37,433 bases of DNA from Clostridia bacterium (GTDB lineage Bacteria > Bacillota > Clostridia > Oscillospirales > CAG-272). This document shows, piece by piece, positions 1 to 9,229 of this stretch. The notes under the pieces are model-generated. The model was not told where the DNA came from and ran no database searches. It saw only the letters and a list, made by a program, of their open reading frames with translations. The translations under genes and the position numbers were made by a program. Location: NCBI GenBank assembly GCA_017407835.1, contig JAFQVV010000015.1, positions 74,954-112,386 on the forward strand, in the 5' to 3' direction. Within the stretch, counting starts at the first letter, position 1; the number at the start of each line of letters is the position of its first letter.

Positions 1-747
1 CCCGAATACGGACGTGTCGGCGTGATGGCAAAGGGCGCGCGCTCAATGCGCAGCGGATTGATGACGGCCAGCCAGCTTTACAGTTGGGGCAATTATGAAA
101 TCTACACCCGCGGAGATCGGCATTGGCTGAGGGAAGCGGCATTGATTGAGCCGTTCTACGGCCTGCGCAATGATCTCGGGCGGATTTCTCTCGCTGCCTA
201 TATCTGTGACGTGACATACGATGCCACAGGTGAGCAGGTGGCGGCAGACGATGTACTGCGCGTGGTGCTCAATACCCTTTATGCGCTCTCGCACGAGCTT
301 GCATCGCCGCACCTAATCAAGGCGGCGTTTGAACTGCGGATTGCTGCCATGTCGGGTTTTTTGCCCGATCTTGACGGCTGCGTGGTGTGTGAAGCCGAAG
401 AAACAGAGGGTATGTATCTGGATGTGATGAACGGTCGCTTGATTTGTGCCGCCTGCATGCAGAAGGATGCCGCAGCGCAGCGCCGTCCGGATCCTGCCTA
501 TGAGATCGAGCCGACGCGGATATTTCTTCCCATTCCGCGTGGAGCGCTGGCTGCTATGCGCTATATTTTATCGGCGCCCGTCAAGCGTCTCTTTTCTTTC
601 CGCCTTGACGCCGGAGACGAGGCGGACTTTTCCCGTGCCTGCGAGAGTTATCTCTTAAACCACTTTGAACGCGGTTTCGCTTCCCTGGATTTTTACCGAT
701 CAATCGAAGGAATGGCAAGCAAAGCCGCACAGATGAAAAAGGAATGA
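1..747 (+). CDS. recO: DNA repair protein RecO (5' truncated)
   Basis: RecO mediates RecFOR recombinational repair by helping RecA load onto SSB-coated single-stranded DNA. The reading frame is already open at base 1: the first codons read PEYGRVGVMAKGAR, which matches the end of the N-terminal OB-fold of RecO, so roughly the first 25-30 residues lie outside the window. A helical domain follows, with a CxxC pair near residue 125 (CVVC) and a second near residue 150 (CAAC), the usual zinc-binding arrangement. The frame ends with TGA at 745-747, one base before mutS2, so the two are probably cotranscribed. This pairing is common in Clostridia. An internal GTG/ATG at 22-27 is not the real start, because homology to the family begins before it. 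Confidence 0.9.
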   Translation, partial: PEYGRVGVMAKGARSMRSGLMTASQLYSWGNYEIYTRGDRHWLREAALIEPFYGLRNDLGRISLAAYICDVTYDATGEQVAADDVLRVVLNTLYALSHELASPHLIKAAFELRIAAMSGFLPDLDGCVVCEAEETEGMYLDVMNGRLICAACMQKDAAAQRRPDPAYEIEPTRIFLPIPRGALAAMRYILSAPVKRLFSFRLDAGDEADFSRACESYLLNHFERGFASLDFYRSIEGMASKAAQMKKE

Positions 748-748
748 T

Positions 749-3139
749 ATGATGCACATTTCCCAAAGGACTTTACACACACTGGAATATGATAAAATCA
801 TCGAAAAGCTTGCTGACTGTGCCTTGACCGATGGCGCACGTGAGTTGGCACTGCGCCTGCTGCCCACCGATGATCTTGAGCATGTGCTCGCGCGTCAGCG
901 TCGCACAAGCGACGCCAAACGGCTGCTCAACCTCAAGGGAACACCGTCTTTCGGGATGGTTAAAGATATCGGCGATGCCTGCGCCCGCGCGGACAAAGGT
1001 GCCGTGCTCTCAACGCGTGAGCTGCTTGATGTAGCATCGGTTTTGCGCACATCGCGGATGCTGTTGGATTATATTCACGCTAACCGCCTGTTTGAGACGG
1101 TTTTGGACGAAGTTTTTGAACGTCTGCAGCCTGAGCGCACGCTGGAGGAAAAAATTCAGCGGGCAATCCTCTCAGAGGATATGATTGCCGATGAGGCGAG
1201 CCCCGCGCTTGCCGACATCCGCCGAAAAATGCGTCTGGCGAATAACAAAATCAAGGAGACGCTCCAACATTTTATCAGCGGCAGCAACAATAACCGCTAT
1301 CTGCAGGAAAATATTATTACCATGCGCAATGGGCGCTATGTCATCCCGATCAAGACCGAATACAAAAACGAAGTCAAGGGCTTGATTCATGACACTTCCT
1401 CCTCGGGTGCTACAATGTTTATTGAACCGATGGCTGTGGTTGATGCCAACAACGAACTCCGCACTCTGGAAAGCAAAGAAGCCCATGAAATCGAGCGGAT
1501 TTTGGCCGAGCTTTCTGCCGCTGTGTCGGCGTGCTCGGGGATTCTTTCGCTCAATTACCGAAACATCACCGAGCTTGCCTTTGTCTTTGCATGTGCTGAA
1601 CTTTCCAACCGTATGAACGCTGTCTGCCCCACCATTACCGAGGAGCGGCAGATGAACCTTCGTGGTGCGCGGCATCCCTTGATTGATAAAACCAAGGTTG
1701 TGCCGATTCATGTGGCGATTGGTGAAGCATACGATACCATCGTCATTACCGGTCCCAATACCGGCGGTAAAACGGTTACGCTCAAAACACTCGGTCTTTT
1801 TGCGCTGATGGCGCAGGCGGGGCTTCACATTCCTGCGGAGGATCCGTCAACTGTCTGTATTTTTGAAGCTGTTTTGGTTGACCTCGGCGATGAGCAGAGC
1901 ATTGAGCAATCACTTTCCACCTTCAGTTCGCACATGGTGAACATTGTAGATATTGTCGGTTCACTGACCGATCATTCGCTGGTGCTCTTTGATGAGCTTG
2001 GCGTTGGAACCGATCCCGTTGAAGGTGCCGCATTGGCTGTCGCTGTTATCGAGGCGGTGCGTGAGGCGGGCGCAATTTGTGCCGCAACAACCCACTATGC
2101 GGAACTGAAGGCTTACGCACTGCAGACGCCGGGCGTCTGCAACGCTTCCTGCGAATTCGATGTCAATACGCTGCGTCCGACGTATAAGCTGATTATTGGC
2201 GCGCCGGGTAAATCCAACGCGTTTGCCATCTCGGCAAAGCTCGGCCTTCCGCGTGCCATTCTTGATCGCGCAGAGCAGTATGTTAGCAGTGAAAACAGAC
2301 AGTTTGAAGATGTCATAGCTCAGCTGGAAGCCAGCCGTGTCGAAATGGAGCGCAATCGTGAAGAAACCGCCGCAATGCGCGCGGAATATGAGCGATTTAA
2401 GGTGGAAGCGGAAAAAAATATCCGTCGACGTGAAAAAGAATCGGAGAAAGAGCTTGAGAAGGCGCGCGAGAAGGCCGTAGCGCTTGTTGAGAGCGCCAAA
2501 GCATCCAGCAACTATATTCTTGCCCAGATGGATGCGGTGCGCAAACAACGCGATTCTGAACGGCTTGGTGACGCATTGGATGAAGCTCGCCGCAATCTTC
2601 GTGCGCATCTGCGCGAAAATGAGGACAAATTCAATCCCGTTGAAGAAAAAATTGACGAAAACTACGTTCTCCCGCGCGCATTGGTCAAGGGGGATGAGGT
2701 GATGCTCATTAATATCGGCCAGAAGGGAACATTGCTTGATGCACCCGATCGCGACGGTAATGTTCGCGTGCAGGTCGGCGCTGTTACAACCAGAACTAAG
2801 CTCCAAAATCTGAAGCTGATTGAAACCGCGGAAGAGAGCGAGGCAAAATTCCGCAAACAATCCGAATCGAATTATCGCACCTCAATCAGCCGCAGTTTCC
2901 GCGACGAAATTGATCTTCGCGGTCAAACTGGGGAGGATGCTTGGTTTATGGTGGATAAATATCTTGACGAGGCCAATGTTGCGGGGATTAAAAGCGTAAG
3001 ATTGATCCACGGTAAAGGAACGGGTGCACTGCGTCAGGCGCTGCAGCGTTTTCTGCGCGGCGATCCGCGCGTCGGTGCCTTCCGTCTCGGCCGTTATGGT
3101 GAAGGCGACAGCGGCGTGACGATTGTTGAGTTGAAATAA
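749..3139 (+). CDS. mutS2: Endonuclease MutS2
   Basis: MutS2 is a MutS-like ATPase with a C-terminal Smr nuclease domain. It suppresses homologous recombination and, in Firmicutes, also acts in rescue of collided ribosomes. The 796-residue length is typical. A helical core leads to Walker A GPNTGGKT near residue 335 and Walker B LVLFDELGVGTDP near 411-423. A long charged coiled coil follows (about 510-630), then a KOW-like segment, then the Smr domain from about residue 720 with DLRG and HGKGTG. The N-terminal mismatch-recognition domain of true MutS is absent, as expected. The start is ATG 749 or the adjacent ATG 752, with AAGGA upstream inside the recO end. The gene begins one base after recO and is followed after 16 bases by a permease gene. 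Confidence 0.95.
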   Translation: MMHISQRTLHTLEYDKIIEKLADCALTDGARELALRLLPTDDLEHVLARQRRTSDAKRLLNLKGTPSFGMVKDIGDACARADKGAVLSTRELLDVASVLRTSRMLLDYIHANRLFETVLDEVFERLQPERTLEEKIQRAILSEDMIADEASPALADIRRKMRLANNKIKETLQHFISGSNNNRYLQENIITMRNGRYVIPIKTEYKNEVKGLIHDTSSSGATMFIEPMAVVDANNELRTLESKEAHEIERILAELSAAVSACSGILSLNYRNITELAFVFACAELSNRMNAVCPTITEERQMNLRGARHPLIDKTKVVPIHVAIGEAYDTIVITGPNTGGKTVTLKTLGLFALMAQAGLHIPAEDPSTVCIFEAVLVDLGDEQSIEQSLSTFSSHMVNIVDIVGSLTDHSLVLFDELGVGTDPVEGAALAVAVIEAVREAGAICAATTHYAELKAYALQTPGVCNASCEFDVNTLRPTYKLIIGAPGKSNAFAISAKLGLPRAILDRAEQYVSSENRQFEDVIAQLEASRVEMERNREETAAMRAEYERFKVEAEKNIRRREKESEKELEKAREKAVALVESAKASSNYILAQMDAVRKQRDSERLGDALDEARRNLRAHLRENEDKFNPVEEKIDENYVLPRALVKGDEVMLINIGQKGTLLDAPDRDGNVRVQVGAVTTRTKLQNLKLIETAEESEAKFRKQSESNYRTSISRSFRDEIDLRGQTGEDAWFMVDKYLDEANVAGIKSVRLIHGKGTGALRQALQRFLRGDPRVGAFRLGRYGEGDSGVTIVELK

Positions 3140-3155
3140 TCAGGCGGAAAATATT

Positions 3156-4115
3156 ATGTGGACAAATTTTATTTACAGCGCGAATATCGTTCTTCCGCTT
3201 TTTGTGATGATCGTACTCGGCTATTTTCTGAAACGGATTCGATTTTTGGATGAATCTTTTTTCTCACAGAGCGAGAAATTCGTCTTTAAAGTCGCCCTGC
3301 CGTGTATGCTCTTTCTTGAAGTGGCAGGTGCGGGGGGAACAGCGTTGTTTAATTTCCGGTTGATTCTCTTTGCCTGTCTTTCCATAACCGCGGTTGTGCT
3401 TTTGCTCTGCCTTCTTGTCCCGTGTATCGTACGGGATAATGATAAGCGCGGAGCGATTGTCCAAGGCATTTATCGCTCAAATTTTGCGGTGCTCGGTGTT
3501 CCGCTCGCAACCAATATGCTGGGCGACGCCGGTGCGCAGATCATTGCGGTAATTATGCCGTTTGTGATTATTCTGTTCAATGTTTATGCCGTCATTGTGC
3601 TCAGTGTGTTCGCTCCTCGTGATAGTCGTCTTTCTCTGCACCAAATTTTCGCCAAAATTGGGAAGAGCATCGTCACAAATCCCTTGATTCTTGCAGTGAT
3701 CTTGGCACTTCCATTTTTGCTGTTGGACCTGGAAATGCCGGTTTTGCTGAAAAAGAGTGCAACTTATCTCTCCAATACAACCTTTGCTCTTTCTTTGATC
3801 AGTTTGGGATCGACAATTACATTTCAGACATTACAGGGAAAACTCAGGTATTCTTTGCCATCGGCGTTAATTAAAACGGTGGCTTTGCCGACAGTGATGC
3901 TCATCATCGGATATCTTTGCGGTTTCCGTGGGCTTGAACTGGGGATCATTTTGATTTTATTTGGCACACCATCGGCGGTCAGCAGCTATATTATGGCAAA
4001 AAACATGAAAAGTGATTATGCGCTGGCGGGACAAATTTTACTTTTAACCACGCTGTTGTGTACATTTACTTTGTTTGGCGGTGTGTTTTTGCTGAAAACA
4101 TTCGGATTGATTTGA
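3156..4115 (+). CDS. AEC family permease
   Basis: This is a 319-residue, very hydrophobic protein with about ten predicted membrane segments. It starts with a segment typical of auxin efflux carrier (AEC) family permeases: VLPLFVMIVLGYFLKR, followed by LDESFFSQSEKFVFKVALPC. Near the C-terminus it has the family-like stretch GTPSAVSSYIMAKNMKSD. Members export or import small organic anions such as malate or other carboxylates, but the substrate cannot be read from the sequence. It lies 16 bases after mutS2 with only a weak ribosome binding site (GGCGG), so it may be translated from the recO-mutS2 transcript. The spacer after it contains the promoter for the PRPP synthetase gene. Confidence 0.85.
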   Translation: MWTNFIYSANIVLPLFVMIVLGYFLKRIRFLDESFFSQSEKFVFKVALPCMLFLEVAGAGGTALFNFRLILFACLSITAVVLLLCLLVPCIVRDNDKRGAIVQGIYRSNFAVLGVPLATNMLGDAGAQIIAVIMPFVIILFNVYAVIVLSVFAPRDSRLSLHQIFAKIGKSIVTNPLILAVILALPFLLLDLEMPVLLKKSATYLSNTTFALSLISLGSTITFQTLQGKLRYSLPSALIKTVALPTVMLIIGYLCGFRGLELGIILILFGTPSAVSSYIMAKNMKSDYALAGQILLLTTLLCTFTLFGGVFLLKTFGLI

Positions 4116-4153
4116 GCAAAATCGACAAAGTTTTATAAAAAATGAAAATCATG

Positions 4154-4182
4154 TGTACAAAATGCGTCGAATATGGTATAAT
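4154..4182 (+). promoter_or_regulatory. Sigma-A promoter for the PRPP synthetase gene
   Basis: TGTACA at 4154-4159 and TATAAT at 4177-4182 are separated by 17 bases. The -10 box is preceded by TGG, an extended -10 feature. The start codon is 54 bases downstream. Confidence 0.65.
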
Positions 4183-4235
4183 AATCTCAGTCATTCCCAA
4201 ATCAGAGGATGAAAAAATCGTATTGTGGAGGCTTT

Positions 4236-5357
4236 ATGAAGGAATCGTTGTACGGAGAGCTTAGTGTCATTGGAATGCGTGGCTGTGAACAGTTTGTGGC
4301 ACAGGTAGACGGCTATCTCAAAGAATGGCGGCGGCACGATGGAGAAACAACCTTTTTGGTCGATGCCCCCTGCCCGCGTTTCGGAACGGGCGAAGGGAAG
4401 GGAATGATTGCGCATTCTCTGCGTGGACATGATGTATACATTATTTGCGATGTGTTCAATTACGGTGTTACCTATAAGATGTATGGGATGACCGTGCCCA
4501 TGAGTCCCGATGATCATTTTCAGGATCTGAAGCGTATTCTGGGTGCAATCGCCGGCAAGGCAAGACGTGTATCGGTGATTATGCCTATGCTCTATGAGGG
4601 ACGCCAGCACAAGCGCTCATCGAGAGAATCGCTTGACTGTGCTTCCGCACTGCAGGAGCTGATTGCGATGGGCGTGTCCAATATTATTACATTCGATGCA
4701 CACGATCCTCGTGTACAAAACGCAATTCCGCTGTCCGGATTTGATAATGTTCGTCCTACTTATCAGATGATCAAAGCTTTGGCCAAAAATGTGCCCGATA
4801 TTAAGTTTGACAAGGAAACCATGATGATCATCTCTCCCGACGAAGGTGCGATGCAGCGCTGCATGTACTATTCTTCGGTTCTGGGCATTGACATCGGTAT
4901 GTTCTACAAGCGCCGCAATTATGCGGTGATTGTGGATGGACGAAACCCCATCGAGGCACATGAATATCTGGGACGAGATGTCGCAGGCAAAGATGTAATT
5001 ATTGTCGATGATATGATTTCTTCGGGAGATTCGATCATCGATGTGGCAGTTCAGCTCAAAGAAAAAGGTGCAAAACGCATTTTCATTTTCGAGACATTCG
5101 GTCTTTTCACAGACGGTTTTGCCAAAATCGATGCCGCATATGAAAAGGGAATTTTTGACAAAATTTTTACAACCAATTTGGTTTACCGCACCCCCGAGCT
5201 GCTGTCCAAGGAATGGTATGTTGAGGTGAATATGTGTAAGTATGTTTCCTACATTATTGACACCCTCAATCACGACGAGACAATCAGCAATTTGCTCAAT
5301 CCGGTTAAGCGCATTCATAATCTGCTCGACCGTATGAATGCCGAGCAAAAAAAATAA
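4236..5357 (+). CDS. prs: Ribose-phosphate pyrophosphokinase (long form)
   Basis: This enzyme makes PRPP from ribose 5-phosphate and ATP for nucleotide, histidine and tryptophan synthesis and for purine salvage. The PRPP-binding loop VIIVDDMISSGDS lies near residues 254-266. The catalytic-loop region, MPMLYEGRQHKRSSRES near residues 115-131, and the following ITFDAHDPR match the PRPP synthetase fold. The start at ATG 4236 is chosen because GGAGG lies just upstream. An in-frame ATG at 4209 would place that ribosome binding site inside the coding region. At 373 residues it is longer than the usual 310-320, with extra sequence around the N-terminus and at the C-terminal end. It therefore belongs to the longer, divergent type seen in some Clostridia. 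It has its own promoter and terminator, so it is probably monocistronic. Confidence 0.88.
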   Translation: MKESLYGELSVIGMRGCEQFVAQVDGYLKEWRRHDGETTFLVDAPCPRFGTGEGKGMIAHSLRGHDVYIICDVFNYGVTYKMYGMTVPMSPDDHFQDLKRILGAIAGKARRVSVIMPMLYEGRQHKRSSRESLDCASALQELIAMGVSNIITFDAHDPRVQNAIPLSGFDNVRPTYQMIKALAKNVPDIKFDKETMMIISPDEGAMQRCMYYSSVLGIDIGMFYKRRNYAVIVDGRNPIEAHEYLGRDVAGKDVIIVDDMISSGDSIIDVAVQLKEKGAKRIFIFETFGLFTDGFAKIDAAYEKGIFDKIFTTNLVYRTPELLSKEWYVEVNMCKYVSYIIDTLNHDETISNLLNPVKRIHNLLDRMNAEQKK

Positions 5358-5372
5358 TCCGATACTCAGATC

Positions 5373-5408
5373 TTACGCCGCATCAAATTCGATGCGGCGT
5401 AATTTTTT
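5373..5408 (+). terminator. Rho-independent terminator after prs
   Basis: A 12-bp perfect stem (5373-5384 pairing with 5391-5402) with a 6-base loop is followed by a run of six T. Confidence 0.92.
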
Positions 5409-5488
5409 GCAATTGAGGAAAAATGCGCAATTTGCATGAATATATCATGAATAACGGTTACAAAATCATTACAAACAAACAAAAACGC

Positions 5489-5517
5489 TTGCGAAAACAA
5501 TGACCTTCTGGTATCAT
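5489..5517 (+). promoter_or_regulatory. Sigma-A promoter for the SLH protein gene
   Basis: TTGCGA (5489-5494) and TATCAT (5512-5517) are separated by 17 bases and lie about 57 bases before the ATG. Confidence 0.65.
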
Positions 5518-5574
5518 AGCGATGCGGCGGAAACAGGACGACAATCCGCCAAGAAAATACAGGAGGAAAAATAC

Positions 5575-8376
5575 ATGAACCACTTCAGAAAATTTCTTGC
5601 ACTGGCATTGGCAGCACTGATGGTTATCGGTGCCACGGTCAGCGTTGGCGCAAAGAGGTTTGACGATGTAGCGAATGACAATCAATATGCAGAGCAGATC
5701 GATCTGCTTTCTGAGATCGGTATTATTCTGGGCACATCCGAGAATGAATTCAGTCCCGATGTCAATGTCAGCCGTGAGCAGATGGCGCTTTTGCTTTATC
5801 GCATGATGCTCGGTGACAACAACGCGGGGAATATCAACACCTCGCCGTTTACCGATCTCTACGATCCCACCTATCACGGTGCAATCTCTTGGGCAGCTGC
5901 AAACGAGTATATTCTCGGCACCACCCCCACGCAGTTTGCTCCCCGTGAGGGAATCCTTTTCCAGGATGCGATTACCATGCTGGTTCGTCTGCTCGGTCAC
6001 GAGACCGATAAGATGAACAAGGGCTATCCTTGGACCTATATCGAAGCCGGCGTAAAGCTGGGCTTGACAGACGGTCTTGAATCGCTTTCCTACAATCAGG
6101 TGATGACACGTGGTCAGATTGCAGGTCTTCTGTACAACGCACTCACCGCAGATTACCTGATTCCCAAGAATATCGCAGGGAACATCTTCTACGAAACCAG
6201 CACGGTTATTGAGGAGGTCTTTGGTTACAGCATCGAGGAAGCCGTTTTGACCTCTACTAATGATTATGCGCTGCCCGGTTATTCCCGCGTCATCAAGAAC
6301 AATTATGTTACACTGACGTATGATGTACATTCGGGTGACAGTGTTGTGTCGCGTACCATTTATGTCAACTATGAAGAGCTTGGCTTTAAGACCGCTGCAA
6401 ACAACAAGCTGGGCGAACGTGTGAAGATTATTTTCACAGTAGACGCTAAGACAAACCTTGTTTCGGTACTTGGCGCACTCGAGATCGGTCACAGCAAAAC
6501 CTTTGATTCTGTAACGGTTGGTAATAACAACAAGTATGTCGAGATTGACGGTGTACAGTATAATGTCGTCCCCAGTTACTCCGATGTTCTCGGCACCAAC
6601 AACAATGAGCTCTTGGTTTATCGCTATAACACCGACGGCTCCATGACGCAGATCAATGACAACGCTTCGCTTTCGGCGAACCTTGGATTCTATTCTATTG
6701 AGATGATCTATGACGACAATGGAAACATCGCATCCCGTGCAATTCTGACGCCCTATGCATTCAATCAGCTTCAGCTTGACCGCAACGGCGGAATCAACAT
6801 TGCAGGTGGTCTGACCACTGCTCAGCTGACGGGCGGCATTCTCAATCCCGCCGGCGCAGAGGCAGGCGATTATGTGCTCTACTTCTACAACAGCGCGCTG
6901 AAGGCACTCGAGATCAAGCAGCCGCTGATTGTCCTTGAGGGTGGCCTTGTCACTCGTCTGACCGCAACCGAAGCATCGATTGGCGGTGTCAGCTATAAGC
7001 TGGGCAAGAGCGGTACCGGAATTACTGCCGCATCGATTGCAGCTCAGCTGACCATTGGCACCAAGGCAAACATTGTTGTATATGAAGGCCACATTGTCGG
7101 TGTAACCGAAGCAGTGGCACAGACCAACAGTTCCAAATATCTGATCGCAATGAGTGCTACCACGCCTGTCTATGCCGAAGGCGGTGTCCGCTACTTCATG
7201 ACGGCTAACATCGATGGCGTCAACAGCGGTATCTTTGTAGCCTCTGCAGAGGTAGAGCAGGGCAAGGTTTATCGTTACCTGGTAGACGACAACGGTTTCT
7301 ATCATCTGATTCCCATGACGCTCGATGTGAACAATGTGATCATCAGCGGCGCAAATAACTTTGTACAGAACACCAACGGACTGGATGAGCTTGCACTCTA
7401 TATCGATGCAGCAACGCAGACCACCATTACCCGTGGCGATAACTTCTACTATACGCTCGGTACGGGTGAGGATACCTTGATCGGTTCTGCCGGTGTGACC
7501 ACACCCATCCACTTCCTGACCAATGATGAAACTGTCATTCTGGTGAACACCGCGTCGGGTATCCGTGTCAAGACCGGCAGTTACAGCTCGACGATTTCGG
7601 TCAACGAGGGCGCATCGGTTACGGCAATCTTCAACAATCGTCCCGGCAGCATCGAGATGCTTCGTTATCTCTACATCTCGGACGGTGAGCTTGGCAGTGT
7701 GAATGAAGGCGCAAACTATGCAAAGGTCTACAGCACGATCGGTCTGGAATTCGTCAACGGCGCGGTCATGACCGCATATAAGGCGTATAATTTCAGCACC
7801 GGTGCAATCGAAACCTTCCTGTCCTCGTATAACGCACTGCAGGTTGGCACCACTTATGCAATCGATGGTGAGGGTCATCTCTCCAACATCGAGCGCAGAA
7901 CTGTGAGCGGCATTGTAACAGGCTACAACGATGGCATCGTAACCATTGGCGGAGAGGTTTACAAGCTGGCAGAAAATGCCAAGATCCATTCCGTTAATAG
8001 CAGCCTTGCAGTCAGCTCGCTTAAACTCGAGGATGTGTATATGCACAATGTAGAGATCTTTGCCGAAGGCAGAGAGATTAAGACCATCCTGGTTGGTGAT
8101 GCACTGAATTTCAGTGCATCGTCGGAAGGGAATACCATCACGCTGGCAGCTAATTTGAGCCTTGCCTCGATTGAAGATCCTCAGATCAATCTCAACAGCG
8201 TTACCCACAACGGTCAGGCGCTTTCGCTTGAAGCGTTTTCGCTGACCGCGGAAGGTGATAATCTTCTCCTGGCAAGCGGCGAAGAACTGGCAGACGGTTT
8301 GTACGTGATTTCGGTTAACTTCTATGATCAGGCCTTTGTTATCAATTACGTAAAAACAACGCCCGAAGCAGAATAA
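5575..8376 (+). CDS. S-layer homology (SLH) domain surface protein
   Basis: This is a secreted cell-surface protein of 933 residues. The start at ATG 5575 follows AGGAGG at the usual distance. A signal peptide is visible: a basic start, then a hydrophobic core LALALAALMVIGATVS, with probable cleavage after VGA near residue 26. Three SLH repeats follow at about residues 27-80, 84-140 and 145-200, with the characteristic FDDV, FSPDVNVSREQMALLLYR and GQIAGLLYNAL patterns. These bind pyruvylated secondary cell-wall polymer. The remaining 730 residues are beta-rich, with no recognised catalytic motif. Codon use is highly regular and differs from its neighbours, as expected for an abundantly expressed gene, and this leaves long open frames on the opposite strand. 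The gene is monocistronic, with its own promoter and terminator. It could be an S-layer protein or a major wall-anchored protein. Confidence 0.88.
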   Translation: MNHFRKFLALALAALMVIGATVSVGAKRFDDVANDNQYAEQIDLLSEIGIILGTSENEFSPDVNVSREQMALLLYRMMLGDNNAGNINTSPFTDLYDPTYHGAISWAAANEYILGTTPTQFAPREGILFQDAITMLVRLLGHETDKMNKGYPWTYIEAGVKLGLTDGLESLSYNQVMTRGQIAGLLYNALTADYLIPKNIAGNIFYETSTVIEEVFGYSIEEAVLTSTNDYALPGYSRVIKNNYVTLTYDVHSGDSVVSRTIYVNYEELGFKTAANNKLGERVKIIFTVDAKTNLVSVLGALEIGHSKTFDSVTVGNNNKYVEIDGVQYNVVPSYSDVLGTNNNELLVYRYNTDGSMTQINDNASLSANLGFYSIEMIYDDNGNIASRAILTPYAFNQLQLDRNGGINIAGGLTTAQLTGGILNPAGAEAGDYVLYFYNSALKALEIKQPLIVLEGGLVTRLTATEASIGGVSYKLGKSGTGITAASIAAQLTIGTKANIVVYEGHIVGVTEAVAQTNSSKYLIAMSATTPVYAEGGVRYFMTANIDGVNSGIFVASAEVEQGKVYRYLVDDNGFYHLIPMTLDVNNVIISGANNFVQNTNGLDELALYIDAATQTTITRGDNFYYTLGTGEDTLIGSAGVTTPIHFLTNDETVILVNTASGIRVKTGSYSSTISVNEGASVTAIFNNRPGSIEMLRYLYISDGELGSVNEGANYAKVYSTIGLEFVNGAVMTAYKAYNFSTGAIETFLSSYNALQVGTTYAIDGEGHLSNIERRTVSGIVTGYNDGIVTIGGEVYKLAENAKIHSVNSSLAVSSLKLEDVYMHNVEIFAEGREIKTILVGDALNFSASSEGNTITLAANLSLASIEDPQINLNSVTHNGQALSLEAFSLTAEGDNLLLASGEELADGLYVISVNFYDQAFVINYVKTTPEAE

Positions 8377-8395
8377 TCATCTTTGACAGCACAGA

Positions 8396-8430
8396 GAGAG
8401 CCGATACTTTTGTATCGGCTCTCATTTTTT
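8396..8430 (+). terminator. Rho-independent terminator after the SLH gene
   Basis: A 12-bp perfect stem (8396-8407 with 8412-8423) with a TTTT loop is followed by A and six T. Confidence 0.93.
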
Positions 8431-8471
8431 ATTGCGAATAGATCAGAAGGGGATGCCAGAAAAAAATAAAT

Positions 8472-8590
8472 AAATTATCCAAAATGCAAATTTTGGATAA
8501 TTTGGAGAAGCGGATTTGTGGTGGAAACGCCATTTCGCCACAAAATACTTGCGGGATAAATCAAATTTGATTTGGTGAAAGTATACCAAA
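8472..8590. repeat. Cluster of four inverted repeats in an intergenic region
   Basis: The 314-base spacer between the SLH gene and the flavodoxin-like gene holds no credible coding region but is rich in inverted repeats. The first is a 14-bp perfect stem at 8472-8485 with 8490-8503. The second is an outer 7-bp stem at 8515-8521 with 8538-8544, with a nested TGG/CCA pairing. The third is a perfect 16-base palindrome at 8558-8573. A short pairing TTGGT/ACCAA follows near 8571-8589. None has a T-run typical of terminators. A small RNA, a decayed miniature mobile element or a regulatory leader are all possible. Confidence 0.5.
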
Positions 8591-8668
8591 GGGTGAATAA
8601 AATCCTGTGTGAAATGCCAAAAATAAAATTTTTTACTTAAGAGTATTTCATCTTTCGGATAAATGTGA

Positions 8669-8674
8669 TATAAT
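8669..8674 (+). promoter_or_regulatory. Probable -10 box for the flavodoxin-like gene
   Basis: TATAAT at 8669-8674 lies 70 bases before the start codon. The bases 17 positions upstream (TTTCAT) are a poor -35 box, so the promoter may be weak or activator-dependent. Confidence 0.4.
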
Positions 8675-8744
8675 ATATCTTACATACGGATATATGCCTT
8701 ATTCCGTTTTTATTCCGAATTATTTTTAGGAGGATATTCATACA

Positions 8745-9173
8745 ATGAGTATTAAAATGCGAGTCCTGTATTATTCCAATAAAGGTAAAATGGAGACGCT
8801 TGCACGTACAATCGCTGATAAGTTTGAGCTTGCGATCAATGCAGTTGATGTCATTCCGCCTGCGTATTCCTGCGACAAAGAAAGATTGGTCATTATGGGG
8901 ATCAGCGTTGGTGATGAGCCTGCCGATCAGCTTCGTCTGTTCTGCCGCGAGCTGACCAAGGTGCGCACGCAGAATGTTGCACTTTACGTAGATGGCAAGC
9001 CTGCAGGTATTCAAAAGATCAAAGACGCGCTCAAAGAGGCCGGTACCAATGTCATCGAAGAGACATTTACCGTCAAGGGCGGGCTTCCCTTCAAGTTTGC
9101 CAAATCGGCATCCGATGAAGAAAAAGCGGCTATTCTCGCTTGGGCGGAGAGAGTTGTTGCACAGCTTCAGTAA
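8745..9173 (+). CDS. Flavodoxin-like protein
   Basis: This is a 142-residue cytoplasmic protein with a flavodoxin-like fold. The first strand and phosphate-binding loop read VLYYSNKGKMETLARTIAD, the position where flavodoxins have T/S-x-T-G-N-T for the FMN phosphate. Here the loop is S-N-K-G-K-M-E-T, so FMN binding is plausible but not certain. Later strands include LVIMGISVG and VALYVDG. ATG 8745 follows AGGAGG with good spacing. The gene stands alone between a hairpin-rich spacer and a bidirectional terminator. It probably acts as an electron carrier or a flavin-dependent redox partner, but no partner is encoded next to it. Confidence 0.65.
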   Translation: MSIKMRVLYYSNKGKMETLARTIADKFELAINAVDVIPPAYSCDKERLVIMGISVGDEPADQLRLFCRELTKVRTQNVALYVDGKPAGIQKIKDALKEAGTNVIEETFTVKGGLPFKFAKSASDEEKAAILAWAERVVAQLQ

Positions 9174-9191
9174 AACTTGATTATACAAAAT

Positions 9192-9229
9192 AAAAAGCTG
9201 AGGAATAGTTGAACATTCCTCAGCTTTTT
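9192..9229. terminator. Bidirectional terminator between convergent genes
   Basis: A 15-bp perfect stem (9192-9206 with 9215-9229) has A and T runs on its flanks. It can serve both the flavodoxin-like gene and the NfeD-like gene, whose last codons overlap the right arm. Confidence 0.9.

Noticed and set aside
5458..8208. A 916-codon open frame on the minus strand across the SLH gene
   Set aside because: It is the antisense of a highly biased coding sequence in which the codons that would give minus-strand stops are rare. It has no RBS or promoter of its own. Its translation is a Cys/Ile/Val-rich string with no domain pattern, while the plus strand shows a signal peptide and three SLH repeats.
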